Shown: piece after piece, positions 28,606 through 37,534 of the stretch
Position numbering within the stretch: position 1 is the first letter of the stretch
How the letters are laid out: each line of letters opens with the position of its first letter
Source of the DNA: an uncultured Lachnospiraceae bacterium
Lineage (GTDB): Bacteria; Bacillota; Clostridia; Lachnospirales; Lachnospiraceae
Reading direction: 5' to 3'
Length of the DNA stretch: 64,000 nt
Assembly (NCBI GenBank): GCA_947632555.1
Contig: CANRPU010000002.1
Coordinates: 62,001 to 126,000 of the forward strand
Translations under genes and position numbers: made by a program
Notes under the pieces: model-generated
Database searches by the model: none
The model's input: only the letters and a program-made list of their open reading frames with translations
Told to the model about the DNA's origin: nothing

Positions 28606-28975
28606 AATTATAAAATTATCGACACTGAATAAAACATGGCTCTTGGATCTGGATGGTACCATAGTAAAGCATAATGGATACAAAACGGATGGACATGACA
28701 CGTTACTTGATGGCGCAAAAGAATTTTTGGACAGTATTCCTAATGAAGATATGATTATTTTTATTACCTCCAGAACAGAAGAGTATAGTGGACAGACAGA
28801 GGATTTCCTTAGAAAAAATGAGATACGTTTTGATCATATCATTTTTGGGGCGCCTTATGGAGAACGCATATTGATAAATGATAAAAAGGCTTCCGGCCTG
28901 CCTACAGCGGTAGCAATCAATACAGAGAGGAATACTTTTTCTCCTATCAGGTTTGAAATTGATAAGAGCTTATAA
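28598..28975 (+). CDS. HAD-superfamily small hydrolase
   Basis: WLLDLDGTIVKHNGY (DxDGT), FITSRTEEY, INDKKASGLP. Confidence 0.82.
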   Translation: MSEIIKLSTLNKTWLLDLDGTIVKHNGYKTDGHDTLLDGAKEFLDSIPNEDMIIFITSRTEEYSGQTEDFLRKNEIRFDHIIFGAPYGERILINDKKASGLPTAVAINTERNTFSPIRFEIDKSL

Positions 28976-28995
28976 GCAGAGTAAAGGAGAATACA

Positions 28996-29328
28996 ATGGA
29001 TATCAGTGCAAGACAAATCGCGATTCAGATTCAGGAAGAAATAGAAAGATGGCATGAGGATAATGTAAATCGTGATCCGGAATATGTGATTGTAACAGAT
29101 GAGATAAAAAGGATCAAACCTTTAAATGTACATCGAAGTGATCTGACCGAAGTGATAAGAGAACTGGTGGTTACTAATACGGAAATGTGGCATGAGGAAG
29201 ACAAGGTAAGAAGTCAGACGGATGAAGTAGTTCTTAAGGCAATCAGAAACATAAATCCGCTGAACCAGCACAGAAATGATCTGATTGAGGAAATAGATGA
29301 AATCTTTAGCGAAAAACGAGAGGGGTAA
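28996..29328 (+). CDS. Small protein with internal duplication, DUF4254-like motif
   Basis: Two similar halves: ERWHEDNVNRDPEYVIVTDEIKRIKPLNVHRSDLTEVIREL / EMWHEEDKVRSQTDEVVLKAIRNINPLNQHRNDLIEEIDEI. Confidence 0.65.
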   Translation: MDISARQIAIQIQEEIERWHEDNVNRDPEYVIVTDEIKRIKPLNVHRSDLTEVIRELVVTNTEMWHEEDKVRSQTDEVVLKAIRNINPLNQHRNDLIEEIDEIFSEKREG

Positions 29329-29331
29329 GAG

Positions 29332-29592
29332 ATGGAAACTATAGGAAGCCTTATTGATAAGCTAAGCATAAATGAACTGAAAATTTATCATATGAGAGAA
29401 CAAAAGGACAGAACCGATGTGGACAGGGAATTTAAGCAGGATTGTGAAAAGCGTCTTTCTATTCTTGTTATGCAGCGGGAGAGTCTGACAGATGAGTTGC
29501 AGGAATTGATGGAGGCTGTACTGGAAGGCAGAAAGCAGATGAAACCTTTCAGACAGATGAAAATGTATAATGAAAAGAAATATAAAGATTAG
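29332..29592 (+). CDS. Small helical protein of unknown function in glycan operon
   Basis: METIGSLIDKLSINELKIYHMREQKD...; tight spacing and SD (GAGGGGTAAGAG). Confidence 0.65.
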   Translation: METIGSLIDKLSINELKIYHMREQKDRTDVDREFKQDCEKRLSILVMQRESLTDELQELMEAVLEGRKQMKPFRQMKMYNEKKYKD

Positions 29593-29604
29593 AGGAATAT
29601 ATGA

Positions 29605-30813
29605 ATGAATAAAAAGCGTGTCGCAATATTGACCTTATTTCATGGAAACAGTAATTATGGCGCAAATCTTCAGGCTTATGCGCTGCGACAGGTGATTCGA
29701 CTCCTTGGTTGCAAAGCAGATGTAATAGATTGTGCGTTTATGCCGGAATTTAGTATTCAGGAATTTAAATGGTGGTACATATTGTTTCCAGAAGGAACGT
29801 TACGTGGTTTTGCGGTGCATATGCTGAAGCAGGCAGTAATATGCTTGCGCCATCCTGCTCGATGGGCCGACTTAAGAGTGGAGTGTCAGTGGAAGAGAGG
29901 CATGAAAAAGATGAATCATTTCCGCAAAAGGCATATTGAACCAGTAATGGTGGAAAGAGAAGAACTCTCTAGTTTTTTGGAAGATTATGATGTCCTTGTA
30001 ACAGGTAGTGATCAAGTATGGAATCCAACTTATTGCAGCCAGGAATATTTTCTCCCATTTGAAAAGAAGGAACGTGTTAAAGCTTCCTATGGCGCAAGTA
30101 TAGGAAGAACAATTCTTTCTGACAAAGAAAGTAATATTTTCCTGAAGAATCTTCCGGACTTTGACTTTATTTCTGTACGGGAAAATGAAGCAAAGAATCT
30201 GCTGGAGTCATTATTAAATGTACCGGTGGAAGTAGTTCTGGATCCGACGCTATTACTTACCGCAGCAGATTGGGACAAACTAGCGGAGCCAGTGAAAACA
30301 CCGGCAAAGTATATTCTTTTTGCTGCGTATGGCCATACAAAATCACATCGTGATTTTGCACAAAAAATCGCAGATAGTTTAGAACTGCCACTTGTGGTAT
30401 TAACCGCAAATCGTGGTGAAATTGAAGCAAACAGAGGCGTTGGCGAGATGCAGATAGCGGATGCTTCTCCGGGACAATTTTTAACATTAGTGCGTGGCGC
30501 AGAACTTGTGATTACGGATTCTTATCATTTTACAGTGTTTTCCATTATCTATCACAGAAAGTTTCTTGTGCTTAAAAGAGATCCTGATTCCGCAGTTGTA
30601 TCCATGAATTCTAGATTTTATACGTTACTAGGTGAATTAGGGCTTTCAGGGGGGGTAATCGATCTGGATACATCACCGGCCAGCTTAGTTGATATCGTTT
30701 TTTTAAAAGGCTTGACAGAAGAGTATTATGGGATTGTGGAGAAAAAGCTTATAGCATTGCGAGAAAAGAGTATTTCTTTTTTGAAACTGATGCTGGGGGA
30801 AACAAAGGCGTGA
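29605..30813 (+). CDS. Polysaccharide pyruvyl transferase family protein
   Basis: LTLFHGNSNYGANLQAYALRQVI, LVTGSDQVWNP, VLDPTLLLTAADW, ITDSYHFTVFSIIYHRKF. Confidence 0.88.
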   Translation: MNKKRVAILTLFHGNSNYGANLQAYALRQVIRLLGCKADVIDCAFMPEFSIQEFKWWYILFPEGTLRGFAVHMLKQAVICLRHPARWADLRVECQWKRGMKKMNHFRKRHIEPVMVEREELSSFLEDYDVLVTGSDQVWNPTYCSQEYFLPFEKKERVKASYGASIGRTILSDKESNIFLKNLPDFDFISVRENEAKNLLESLLNVPVEVVLDPTLLLTAADWDKLAEPVKTPAKYILFAAYGHTKSHRDFAQKIADSLELPLVVLTANRGEIEANRGVGEMQIADASPGQFLTLVRGAELVITDSYHFTVFSIIYHRKFLVLKRDPDSAVVSMNSRFYTLLGELGLSGGVIDLDTSPASLVDIVFLKGLTEEYYGIVEKKLIALREKSISFLKLMLGETKA

Positions 30814-31769
30814 TGATATGGATTCTTTGTCTTTTTGGAGTTGCTATACTGCTTATAGTTGAAAATGTGGGATATATCAATACCGAAGCATACAAAAAAC
30901 GCTGTGGAAATCGTATTGCCGTGGTTGCAAAACTCCCAAAAGAAGAATGGGAGGGATTGGTGATTGGAAGTTTGCAAGCTTATTGTGCATTCGATTTTTC
31001 AGAAACTGACGTTTGTATTGAAAACTTGTCAGGAAATCCACAGGCACTCTCTATGTGCTGCAGTCTTGCACTGGAAAATTGTGACAGGGTAAAACAGGGA
31101 GGTTTTTTACTTGTTTGTTTACCTTTGGCAGGATTGATTTTTGATGACTATAAGGACGATTCCCATCAGGAAGTTTTTTATTCTATTCTGCATAAACCAC
31201 AGGTGATTCGGGGGTATCATCCATTTAAAAAATTTCTTTACCGATATATGCCAGTGTTAACATCATGGAAGAACTTTTTTCAGATGCCATGGGAGATAAC
31301 ACAACGGTTATTTAGACATTTTGACCGAAAAGAGCAAATAATTGAGAATGATTTGAAGGAAGAGAGTAAGTTGCGTGTTAAAGAATGGTATACTCTAACC
31401 GGTGTAGATGTTTCCAAAGAGTGGAAGAGTGGAGAGGCTGACATACAGATTAAAAAAAATATCAGTCTGTTACGAAAGGTTTTTCTAGAATACAGAAACA
31501 AAGAGATCAATCCAGTTATTCTTACACCGCCGGTTACAGATACATTTTATTGTATGATTGCAGAGAGTTTTTTGGAACATGGATACATAAGGCCACTGCG
31601 AGAACTGGCTGATGAGATGAAGATTCCTTTTTGGGATTTTTGTGGTGAGCGACTATATGGAGATGAGGAAGAACTTTTTGAGGGGATTGATTATTTAAAT
31701 AAAGAAGGAAGAAAGCGGTTTACAAAACAAGTTTTAGAGCAATTATTAAAGGAAAGGGAATTGTTATGA
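30813..31769 (+). CDS. Membrane-anchored SGNH/DltD-like protein (tentative)
   Basis: N-terminal [17 protein letters not shown] block, [16 protein letters not shown]-terminal [12 protein letters not shown]. Confidence 0.5.
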   Translation: MIWILCLFGVAILLIVENVGYINTEAYKKRCGNRIAVVAKLPKEEWEGLVIGSLQAYCAFDFSETDVCIENLSGNPQALSMCCSLALENCDRVKQGGFLLVCLPLAGLIFDDYKDDSHQEVFYSILHKPQVIRGYHPFKKFLYRYMPVLTSWKNFFQMPWEITQRLFRHFDRKEQIIENDLKEESKLRVKEWYTLTGVDVSKEWKSGEADIQIKKNISLLRKVFLEYRNKEINPVILTPPVTDTFYCMIAESFLEHGYIRPLRELADEMKIPFWDFCGERLYGDEEELFEGIDYLNKEGRKRFTKQVLEQLLKERELL

Positions 31770-33568
31770 TTCAGATTACAGATAAGACAAAATGCGCAGG
31801 ATGTGGTATGTGCCATAACATATGTCCTTTTGGGGCAATTACAATGGAAAGTGATAAGGAATCCTTTCTTTACCCAAAAGTGGATCTGAAAAAATGTAAC
31901 GATTGCGGACTATGCGAAGAAAAGTGCCCGATGCTTCATACAGTATTGCCTAAACGGTTGCCACTTCCTGTGGTATATGCGGGTTGGAATCGGGATGAAG
32001 TGATCAGAATGAAATCTACAACAGGTGGTGTGTTTCATGGTCTGGCTTCTGCTTTTCTTGCTGATGGTGGCTATATATGTGGAGCGATATGGCAGGAGGG
32101 TTGGACAGTAAAGCATTTTGTTTCCAACAAAGAGAAAGACTTAGAAATTCTGATGGGGTCAAAGTACATTCAAAGTGATAAAGGAGAGATTTATAAAGAA
32201 ATTAAAACTTTGCTGGACGAGGGCAAACGAGTTATGATGTGCAGTCTTCCATGTGAAACAAGCGCTTTATATGCTTATTTGGGACAGGATTATGAGAACC
32301 TTTTTGTAGTAGATATGCTTTGCCGGGGGGCAAATGCACCTGAAGTATTGCGAAAATTTATAGAGGTAATGGAAAAAAGGTATGGATCCAGGGTGATAAA
32401 TATCCATTTTAAGTGTAAGGAGCCGTATGGATGGCATCGTTTCTCCACAGAAATGACATTTGAAGATGGACAGATTTATAGCAGGGACCGGTACGAGGAT
32501 CAATTTATGCGTATGTTTCTGGAACAAAATTGTTGTATGCGTCCGTCATGCCATAAATGCCGTTTTAAGTCAGTCAAGGGTTATGGTGATATTACAATTG
32601 CAGATTTCTGGGGAATTGAACATTTTCATCCTGATTTAGATGACAATAAAGGCACTTCTATGATTAAAATCAATACAAAAAAAGGAGAGCATCTGTTTGA
32701 AGAACTTTCTAAGAATTTGTATGTATCTAAATGTCGAATAGAAGAGGCAAACACATCGTCAAATCCGGCATTTTCAAAATCGATTCCGCAGGGGAAGAAC
32801 AGAGAATTGTTTTTTAGAGATATTCAGGCCATGCCTTTTGAAAAGGTGCTGAAACGTTATGTGCCAGATAAACGCACATCGCTCCAGAAAGTGAAATTTT
32901 GCGCAAAGGAGAATTTCAGACGGATTAAAAAGGGCTGTGCTCTTTTGCTTGGAATTCATGGAAACCGCATTAGTTTCCCGCTTTTTATGAAGATGAATAG
33001 TAGAAAGGTTTGCAAAAATTCAAGAGGAAAAATCATTCCGTTGGCACATTCACGTATTTGGATGGAAAAAGGAAGCAGTATTGTATGTGATGGAAAATTT
33101 GTAATTGGGCATAAAGAAAATCCGAAGACAAAAGAAGAAACACGGATTAGTTTAAAAGAGGGTGCACATCTGGTTTGTTACGGAAGATTTTTATTGCAAA
33201 CCGGGTGTGATATCAGATTATGGCAGGGAGCAAGTCTAACGATTGGAAGTGGATACTTTAATAACGGAGTCCAGGTTATCTGTAAAGAAAGTGTTGTTAT
33301 CGGAAATGATGTGGCGGTGGCACGAAATGTAGTCATTCGTGATTCGGATGCGCATAACCTGGATGAGGAGGAATGGACGATGAACAGACCAGTGGTAATA
33401 GGGGATCATGTCTGGATTGCGGCAGGAGCAATGATTCTTAAGGGGGTTACCATCGGAGATGGTGCTGTCATTGCTGCTGGAGCGGTTGTAACTAAGGATG
33501 TTCCGGCATATTGCTTAGTTGCTGGAGTTCCTGCCAGAGTAATACGGGAAAATGTATTGTGGTATTGA
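31766..33568 (+). CDS. Ferredoxin/FrhB-like (F420 hydrogenase beta subunit) domain fused to hexapeptide acyltransferase
   Basis: [18 protein letters not shown] and [12 protein letters not shown] 4Fe-4S motifs, [32 protein letters not shown]-term [51 protein letters not shown]. Confidence 0.88.
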   Translation: MIQITDKTKCAGCGMCHNICPFGAITMESDKESFLYPKVDLKKCNDCGLCEEKCPMLHTVLPKRLPLPVVYAGWNRDEVIRMKSTTGGVFHGLASAFLADGGYICGAIWQEGWTVKHFVSNKEKDLEILMGSKYIQSDKGEIYKEIKTLLDEGKRVMMCSLPCETSALYAYLGQDYENLFVVDMLCRGANAPEVLRKFIEVMEKRYGSRVINIHFKCKEPYGWHRFSTEMTFEDGQIYSRDRYEDQFMRMFLEQNCCMRPSCHKCRFKSVKGYGDITIADFWGIEHFHPDLDDNKGTSMIKINTKKGEHLFEELSKNLYVSKCRIEEANTSSNPAFSKSIPQGKNRELFFRDIQAMPFEKVLKRYVPDKRTSLQKVKFCAKENFRRIKKGCALLLGIHGNRISFPLFMKMNSRKVCKNSRGKIIPLAHSRIWMEKGSSIVCDGKFVIGHKENPKTKEETRISLKEGAHLVCYGRFLLQTGCDIRLWQGASLTIGSGYFNNGVQVICKESVVIGNDVAVARNVVIRDSDAHNLDEEEWTMNRPVVIGDHVWIAAGAMILKGVTIGDGAVIAAGAVVTKDVPAYCLVAGVPARVIRENVLWY

Positions 33569-33598
33569 GTATATAAAAATAAAGATGAGGTAAACGGT

Positions 33599-35140
33599 TT
33601 GGAGAGAGGCGAAAACGCAATAAGAAATATTATATGGGGCATGGTATATACAGTTATACACTTTATATTGCCTTTGCTTTCTCGTATGCTTATTCTGCAG
33701 GTGATGGGAAAACTTTATCTTGGTGTTGGCAGCTTGTTTTCATCGATTCTCGGAATGCTGAGTTTGGCTGAACTGGGATTCAGCGCAGCAATTACATACA
33801 GTATGTACCGCCCGGTGGCTGAGGGCGATACTGAAAAAGTGTGTGCGTTGCTGAATTTTTACAGAAAATGCTATCGGGTGATAGGATGTGTTATCCTGAT
33901 AGCTGGACTGGCGATTATGCCTTTTATTAAATATTTAATTAATGGGGAATATCCCACTGATATAAATTTGTATCTGGTTTATTTTTTATATCTGATTAAT
34001 ACGGTAGCAAGTTATTTGCTTTTTGCTTATCGACGTCCTCTTTTGCAGGCAAATCAACGTAATGATGTGGAAAGTAAGGTCGCAACTGTAACTATGTTTT
34101 TGCAGAATATAGGACAAATAGCGGTATTAGTAGTGTTTCGGAATTATTATCTATTTGTATTTGTTATGGTTGTGACAACACTGAGTAGCAATTTGATGAT
34201 AGGCTGGCAGACCACCAGAATGTATCCAATGTATGTGTGCCAAGGAAGTATTGACGGAACAGATTATATAGGACTGAAAAAGCAAGTTGGAGGACTATTT
34301 CTACGAAGACTGGGTGATGTGGTGCTTGGGTCAGTAGATAATATTGTGATTTCTGCTTTTTTGGGGCTTGGCATGGTGGCCATGTATGGAAACTACTACT
34401 GCATTACAATGGCATTGTTTACAGTAAATGGAGTAGTATCTACTGCTTTAATAGGTGCGTTTGGAAATATTGTTGCCAAGGAATCACAGGAATTTCAATA
34501 CAAAGAATTTCGGGTAATGAATCTTCTGTATGTGATGCTTATTGCTTTTCTGGCTTTATGCTATTTATGTCTGGTGCAGCCTTTTATGAAGCTTTGGGTG
34601 GGGGCAGATATGGTTTTTGACCAATATACGACAATTCTTTTTGTAGCATACTTTTTCTTTTATAAATGGTGTGATATGCCGTGGATACTCCAAGAAGCCA
34701 GCGGAATATGGTGGGAAACACGTTTTGTTCCACTTATTGCTGCAATAGTAAATGTAACGCTGAATTTGATTCTCGTGCAGTTTATCGGGATACAGGGAAT
34801 TTTGCTTTCCACGATCATAAGCATAATTTTTGTATATAATGTTGGATATATTGGGATTGTATTCAGAATTTGTTTTGGGAAGGTAGCATCGTGTGTAGAG
34901 TATGTATTTCGCCAGATATGCTATCTGCTTGTTGCGGTTATAGATATGTCCGTGTGTATGTGGCTTTGTCGTTTTGGACCGCAAGAAGGAATAAAATGCC
35001 TTGTATACAGAGGAGGTATCTGTCTGATTATAGGTATTCCGGGGCTTCTGTTAGGAGCAAGTCGCTTTTCAGAGTTTGATGAAGCGGTATCCTATGCAAA
35101 ACGATTGCTGAGGCAGTGTGTGAAAAAGTATCAAAAGTGA
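33599..35140 (+). CDS. Polysaccharide flippase (Wzx/MATE-like)
   Basis: About 12 TMs, SRMLILQVMGKLYLGVGSLFSSILGMLSLAELGFSAAITYSMYRP; TTG start. Confidence 0.85.
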   Translation: MERGENAIRNIIWGMVYTVIHFILPLLSRMLILQVMGKLYLGVGSLFSSILGMLSLAELGFSAAITYSMYRPVAEGDTEKVCALLNFYRKCYRVIGCVILIAGLAIMPFIKYLINGEYPTDINLYLVYFLYLINTVASYLLFAYRRPLLQANQRNDVESKVATVTMFLQNIGQIAVLVVFRNYYLFVFVMVVTTLSSNLMIGWQTTRMYPMYVCQGSIDGTDYIGLKKQVGGLFLRRLGDVVLGSVDNIVISAFLGLGMVAMYGNYYCITMALFTVNGVVSTALIGAFGNIVAKESQEFQYKEFRVMNLLYVMLIAFLALCYLCLVQPFMKLWVGADMVFDQYTTILFVAYFFFYKWCDMPWILQEASGIWWETRFVPLIAAIVNVTLNLILVQFIGIQGILLSTIISIIFVYNVGYIGIVFRICFGKVASCVEYVFRQICYLLVAVIDMSVCMWLCRFGPQEGIKCLVYRGGICLIIGIPGLLLGASRFSEFDEAVSYAKRLLRQCVKKYQK

Positions 35141-35506
35141 AATTTCGAAAAATAGTAGAACAAGAGGCTGAACAAAAATAAAGGCATAGCTCAGAAGACG
35201 GATTGAGAAACATCATACAGTTACTCTAAAGGATAGTTATGGCTTTCGGAAGGAATTTTTAAAGGCAAGGTCGCAGTTATTGTAGAAGGAACCGGAGAAA
35301 TGTGACCGCTACCTCAAAAAGAAGCATAACCTAAGAATATAGTTTTATCAGTATATTTTCTTGTGCACTTTGACAATTTCATACTTGATATCAATGCTGC
35401 CATGTGGGGCCCTTGCTTGATGAGGGGAACAGATAATTACGCGGCCATCTTTTGGAATGAGGGATTTTCATTGAAAAGGAAAAGTTGAACCAGAAAAAAG
35501 TTTTCC

Positions 35507-35535
35507 TTGCGTTTTTCTTCCATTCATGTTACTGT
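35507..35535 (+). promoter_or_regulatory. Putative promoter of coiled-coil gene copy 2
   Basis: TTGCGT - 17 bp - TACTGT, matching copy 1. Confidence 0.55.
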
Positions 35536-35546
35536 AGATACATGAA

Positions 35547-35690
35547 ATGAATTCCCGTACAATAACAATCGTTATTCAGATGTGCGGAGCACTGATTTTA
35601 TCAGTGTCTGGCTTTTCGCCAAAATTTCAAGTTATCAATTTAACATGACCGGCGGGAAGCGCTTACCAGCACGCCGGAGAGGGAGGAAAC
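35547..35690 (+). promoter_or_regulatory. Structured 5' leader, copy 2
   Basis: Same four hairpins as 16329-16474, with loop changes and G-U to G-C replacement (CCGGCG...CGCCGG). Confidence 0.7.
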
Positions 35691-36368
35691 ATGGTAGATA
35701 AAGAAATGCTTTCAGCGATGTCGGACATGCTGGATGAGAAACTGGGACAAAAATTAGAACCGCTGTATGACAAGATGGATTCCATGGAAAAAAGAATGGA
35801 TTCCATAGAAGTAAAGGTGGATTCCATAGAAGTAAAGGTGGATTCCATAGAGGAAAGAATGGATTCCATAGAAGTAAAGATGGATTCCATGGAAAAAAGA
35901 ATGGATTCCATAGAAGAAAAACTGGATTCTGTGGAGAGAAGACTGGATTCTGTAGAGGAAAGACTGGATTCTGTGGAAGAGAAGATAGGCTGTATTGAAG
36001 GGGAAATAGGTTCCATAAAAGTGAAGATAGGCTGCATCGAAGGGGAAATAGATTCCATAAAAGGAAAGATAGGCTGCATCGAAGGGGAAATAGATTCCAT
36101 AAATGGAAAGATAGGCTCCATCGAGGAAGAGATCGGTACGATGAATAAACGGCTCGATAACGTGGAACAGGATGTGCATCATATTAAAGTCATACAGTTG
36201 GAAAACAGCGTAATACCGCGCCTTTCTACAATAGAGTCGTGCTATGTGGATACCTATAAAAGATATCAAAAGGACACAGAGAAAATAGACGGTATGATAC
36301 AAGATATAGACATCTTGAAGCTGACAGTTTCCGAACATAGCGGCAGACTGGCACAGCTGCCGGTATAA
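35691..36368 (+). CDS. Coiled-coil heptad-repeat protein, copy 2
   Basis: MVDKEMLSAMSDMLDEKLGQKLEPLYDKMDSMEKR...; C-term IKVIQLENSVIPRLSTIESCYVDTYKRYQKDTEKIDG...LKLTVSEHSGRLAQLPV nearly identical to copy 1. Confidence 0.85.
   Translation: MVDKEMLSAMSDMLDEKLGQKLEPLYDKMDSMEKRMDSIEVKVDSIEVKVDSIEERMDSIEVKMDSMEKRMDSIEEKLDSVERRLDSVEERLDSVEEKIGCIEGEIGSIKVKIGCIEGEIDSIKGKIGCIEGEIDSINGKIGSIEEEIGTMNKRLDNVEQDVHHIKVIQLENSVIPRLSTIESCYVDTYKRYQKDTEKIDGMIQDIDILKLTVSEHSGRLAQLPV
35775..36152 (+). repeat. 21-bp tandem repeat, 18 units, partly organised as 42-bp double units
   Basis: Heptads MDSIEVK/LDSVEER/IGCIEGE-IDSIKGK read directly. Confidence 0.93.
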
Positions 36369-36433
36369 GGATGCCGCGCCGGGAGGTAATGAAGGAAAAG
36401 CATTAAAGAAATTTAATTTAATAAAGAAGGAAG

Positions 36434-36503
36434 AATCCTGATATCAAGTATGGAAGATGCGCGAGATTTTACGCATGGAAAGCTGGATATCAGGATTTTT
36501 TAT
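36434..36503 (+). terminator. Strong terminator after coiled-coil copy 2
   Basis: AATCCTGATATC...GATATCAGGATTTTTTATT long stem plus T-tract. Confidence 0.8.
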
Positions 36504-36523
36504 TTGAAAACAGGAGGTACCGG

Positions 36524-37522
36524 ATGATCATTACACGAACGCCGTTCCGTATGTCCTTTTTTGGAGGCGGAACCGATATGGAAGATTATTTCAGGGAAAA
36601 CCAAGGGGCGGTAATTTCAACCACCTTTGACAAATACTGTTATGTGAATGTCAGGCATCTGCCGCGTTTTTTTGAGTACAGTACGGAACTGGTATATTCC
36701 AGGATCGAAAGGGTGACGGAAGTGGGGCGCATAGAGCATCCCTTAATACGGAACGCTATGGAGATGCTGGACATGCGCGAGATACGGCTGAACTACGAAG
36801 CGGACCTGCCGGCCCGTTCCGGTCTGGGAACCAGCAGTTCTTTTGCTGTGGGAATGCTGAACGCGTTTTACGCGTTGAAAGGGAAGTATGTAGATAAAAG
36901 AAAACTGGCTGATGAGGCCATCTATCTGGAGCGCGGGCTGTGCGGAGAAAGTGGAGGCTGGCAGGATCAGATTGCCGCGGCCTTTGGCGGATTGAACCGG
37001 ATCAATTTCAGTGAAAACGGTTATGAAGTCATTCCGATCGTGATATCTCCGGAGAGAAAAGAAAAGCTGAATCGAAACCTGATGATGTTTTTTACGGGAT
37101 TTACCAGATTTTCTTCGGAGATTCAAAAACAAAATGAGGATATCCGGAAAAAAAGAGAAGGCCGGCTAAAAGAAATGTATGAACTGGTGGAAGAAGCGGA
37201 GCAGGTGCTGACGCGGAAAGATGCGGATCTGGATGAATTTGGACGGCTCTTGGATTATACGTGGAAGTTGAAGAAGCAGACTGGTTCCGGAGTATCTACG
37301 GATTCTATTGATGCTTTGTATGAAGCGGGAATGCGTGCGGGAGCCCTTGGAGGAAAACTTTTAGGAGCCGGCGGTGGTGGCTTTCTGTTGTTCTATGTGC
37401 CTTTGGAATATCAGAAAAAGGTGGCGGAGGCCATGCAAGGGTTGTTGCATGTTCCATTTCGTTTTGAAAATGAAGGTGCGAAGGTACTTTATTACGTAGC
37501 GGAAGATTATCAGGCAATATAA
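36524..37522 (+). CDS. hddA: D-glycero-D-manno-heptose 7-phosphate kinase (GHMP family)
   Basis: MIITRTPFRMSFFGGGTDMEDYF, LPARSGLGTSSSFAVGMLNA, GGWQDQIAAAFGGLNRI, KLLGAGGGGFLLFY. Confidence 0.87.
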   Translation: MIITRTPFRMSFFGGGTDMEDYFRENQGAVISTTFDKYCYVNVRHLPRFFEYSTELVYSRIERVTEVGRIEHPLIRNAMEMLDMREIRLNYEADLPARSGLGTSSSFAVGMLNAFYALKGKYVDKRKLADEAIYLERGLCGESGGWQDQIAAAFGGLNRINFSENGYEVIPIVISPERKEKLNRNLMMFFTGFTRFSSEIQKQNEDIRKKREGRLKEMYELVEEAEQVLTRKDADLDEFGRLLDYTWKLKKQTGSGVSTDSIDALYEAGMRAGALGGKLLGAGGGGFLLFYVPLEYQKKVAEAMQGLLHVPFRFENEGAKVLYYVAEDYQAI

Positions 37523-37534
37523 GGATGGAATATT

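Noticed and set aside
17211-35140. Transposon or integrated phage carrying the AT-rich core
   Set aside because: No transposase, integrase, terminal inverted repeats or phage structural genes recognised; only direct-repeat modules at the boundaries.
35663-36338. Antisense ORFs over coiled-coil copy 2
   Set aside because: Same repeat-driven artefact.
16329-36368. Diversity-generating retroelement (two similar repeats as TR/VR)
   Set aside because: No reverse transcriptase or Avd-like gene; differences between copies are not adenine-specific.
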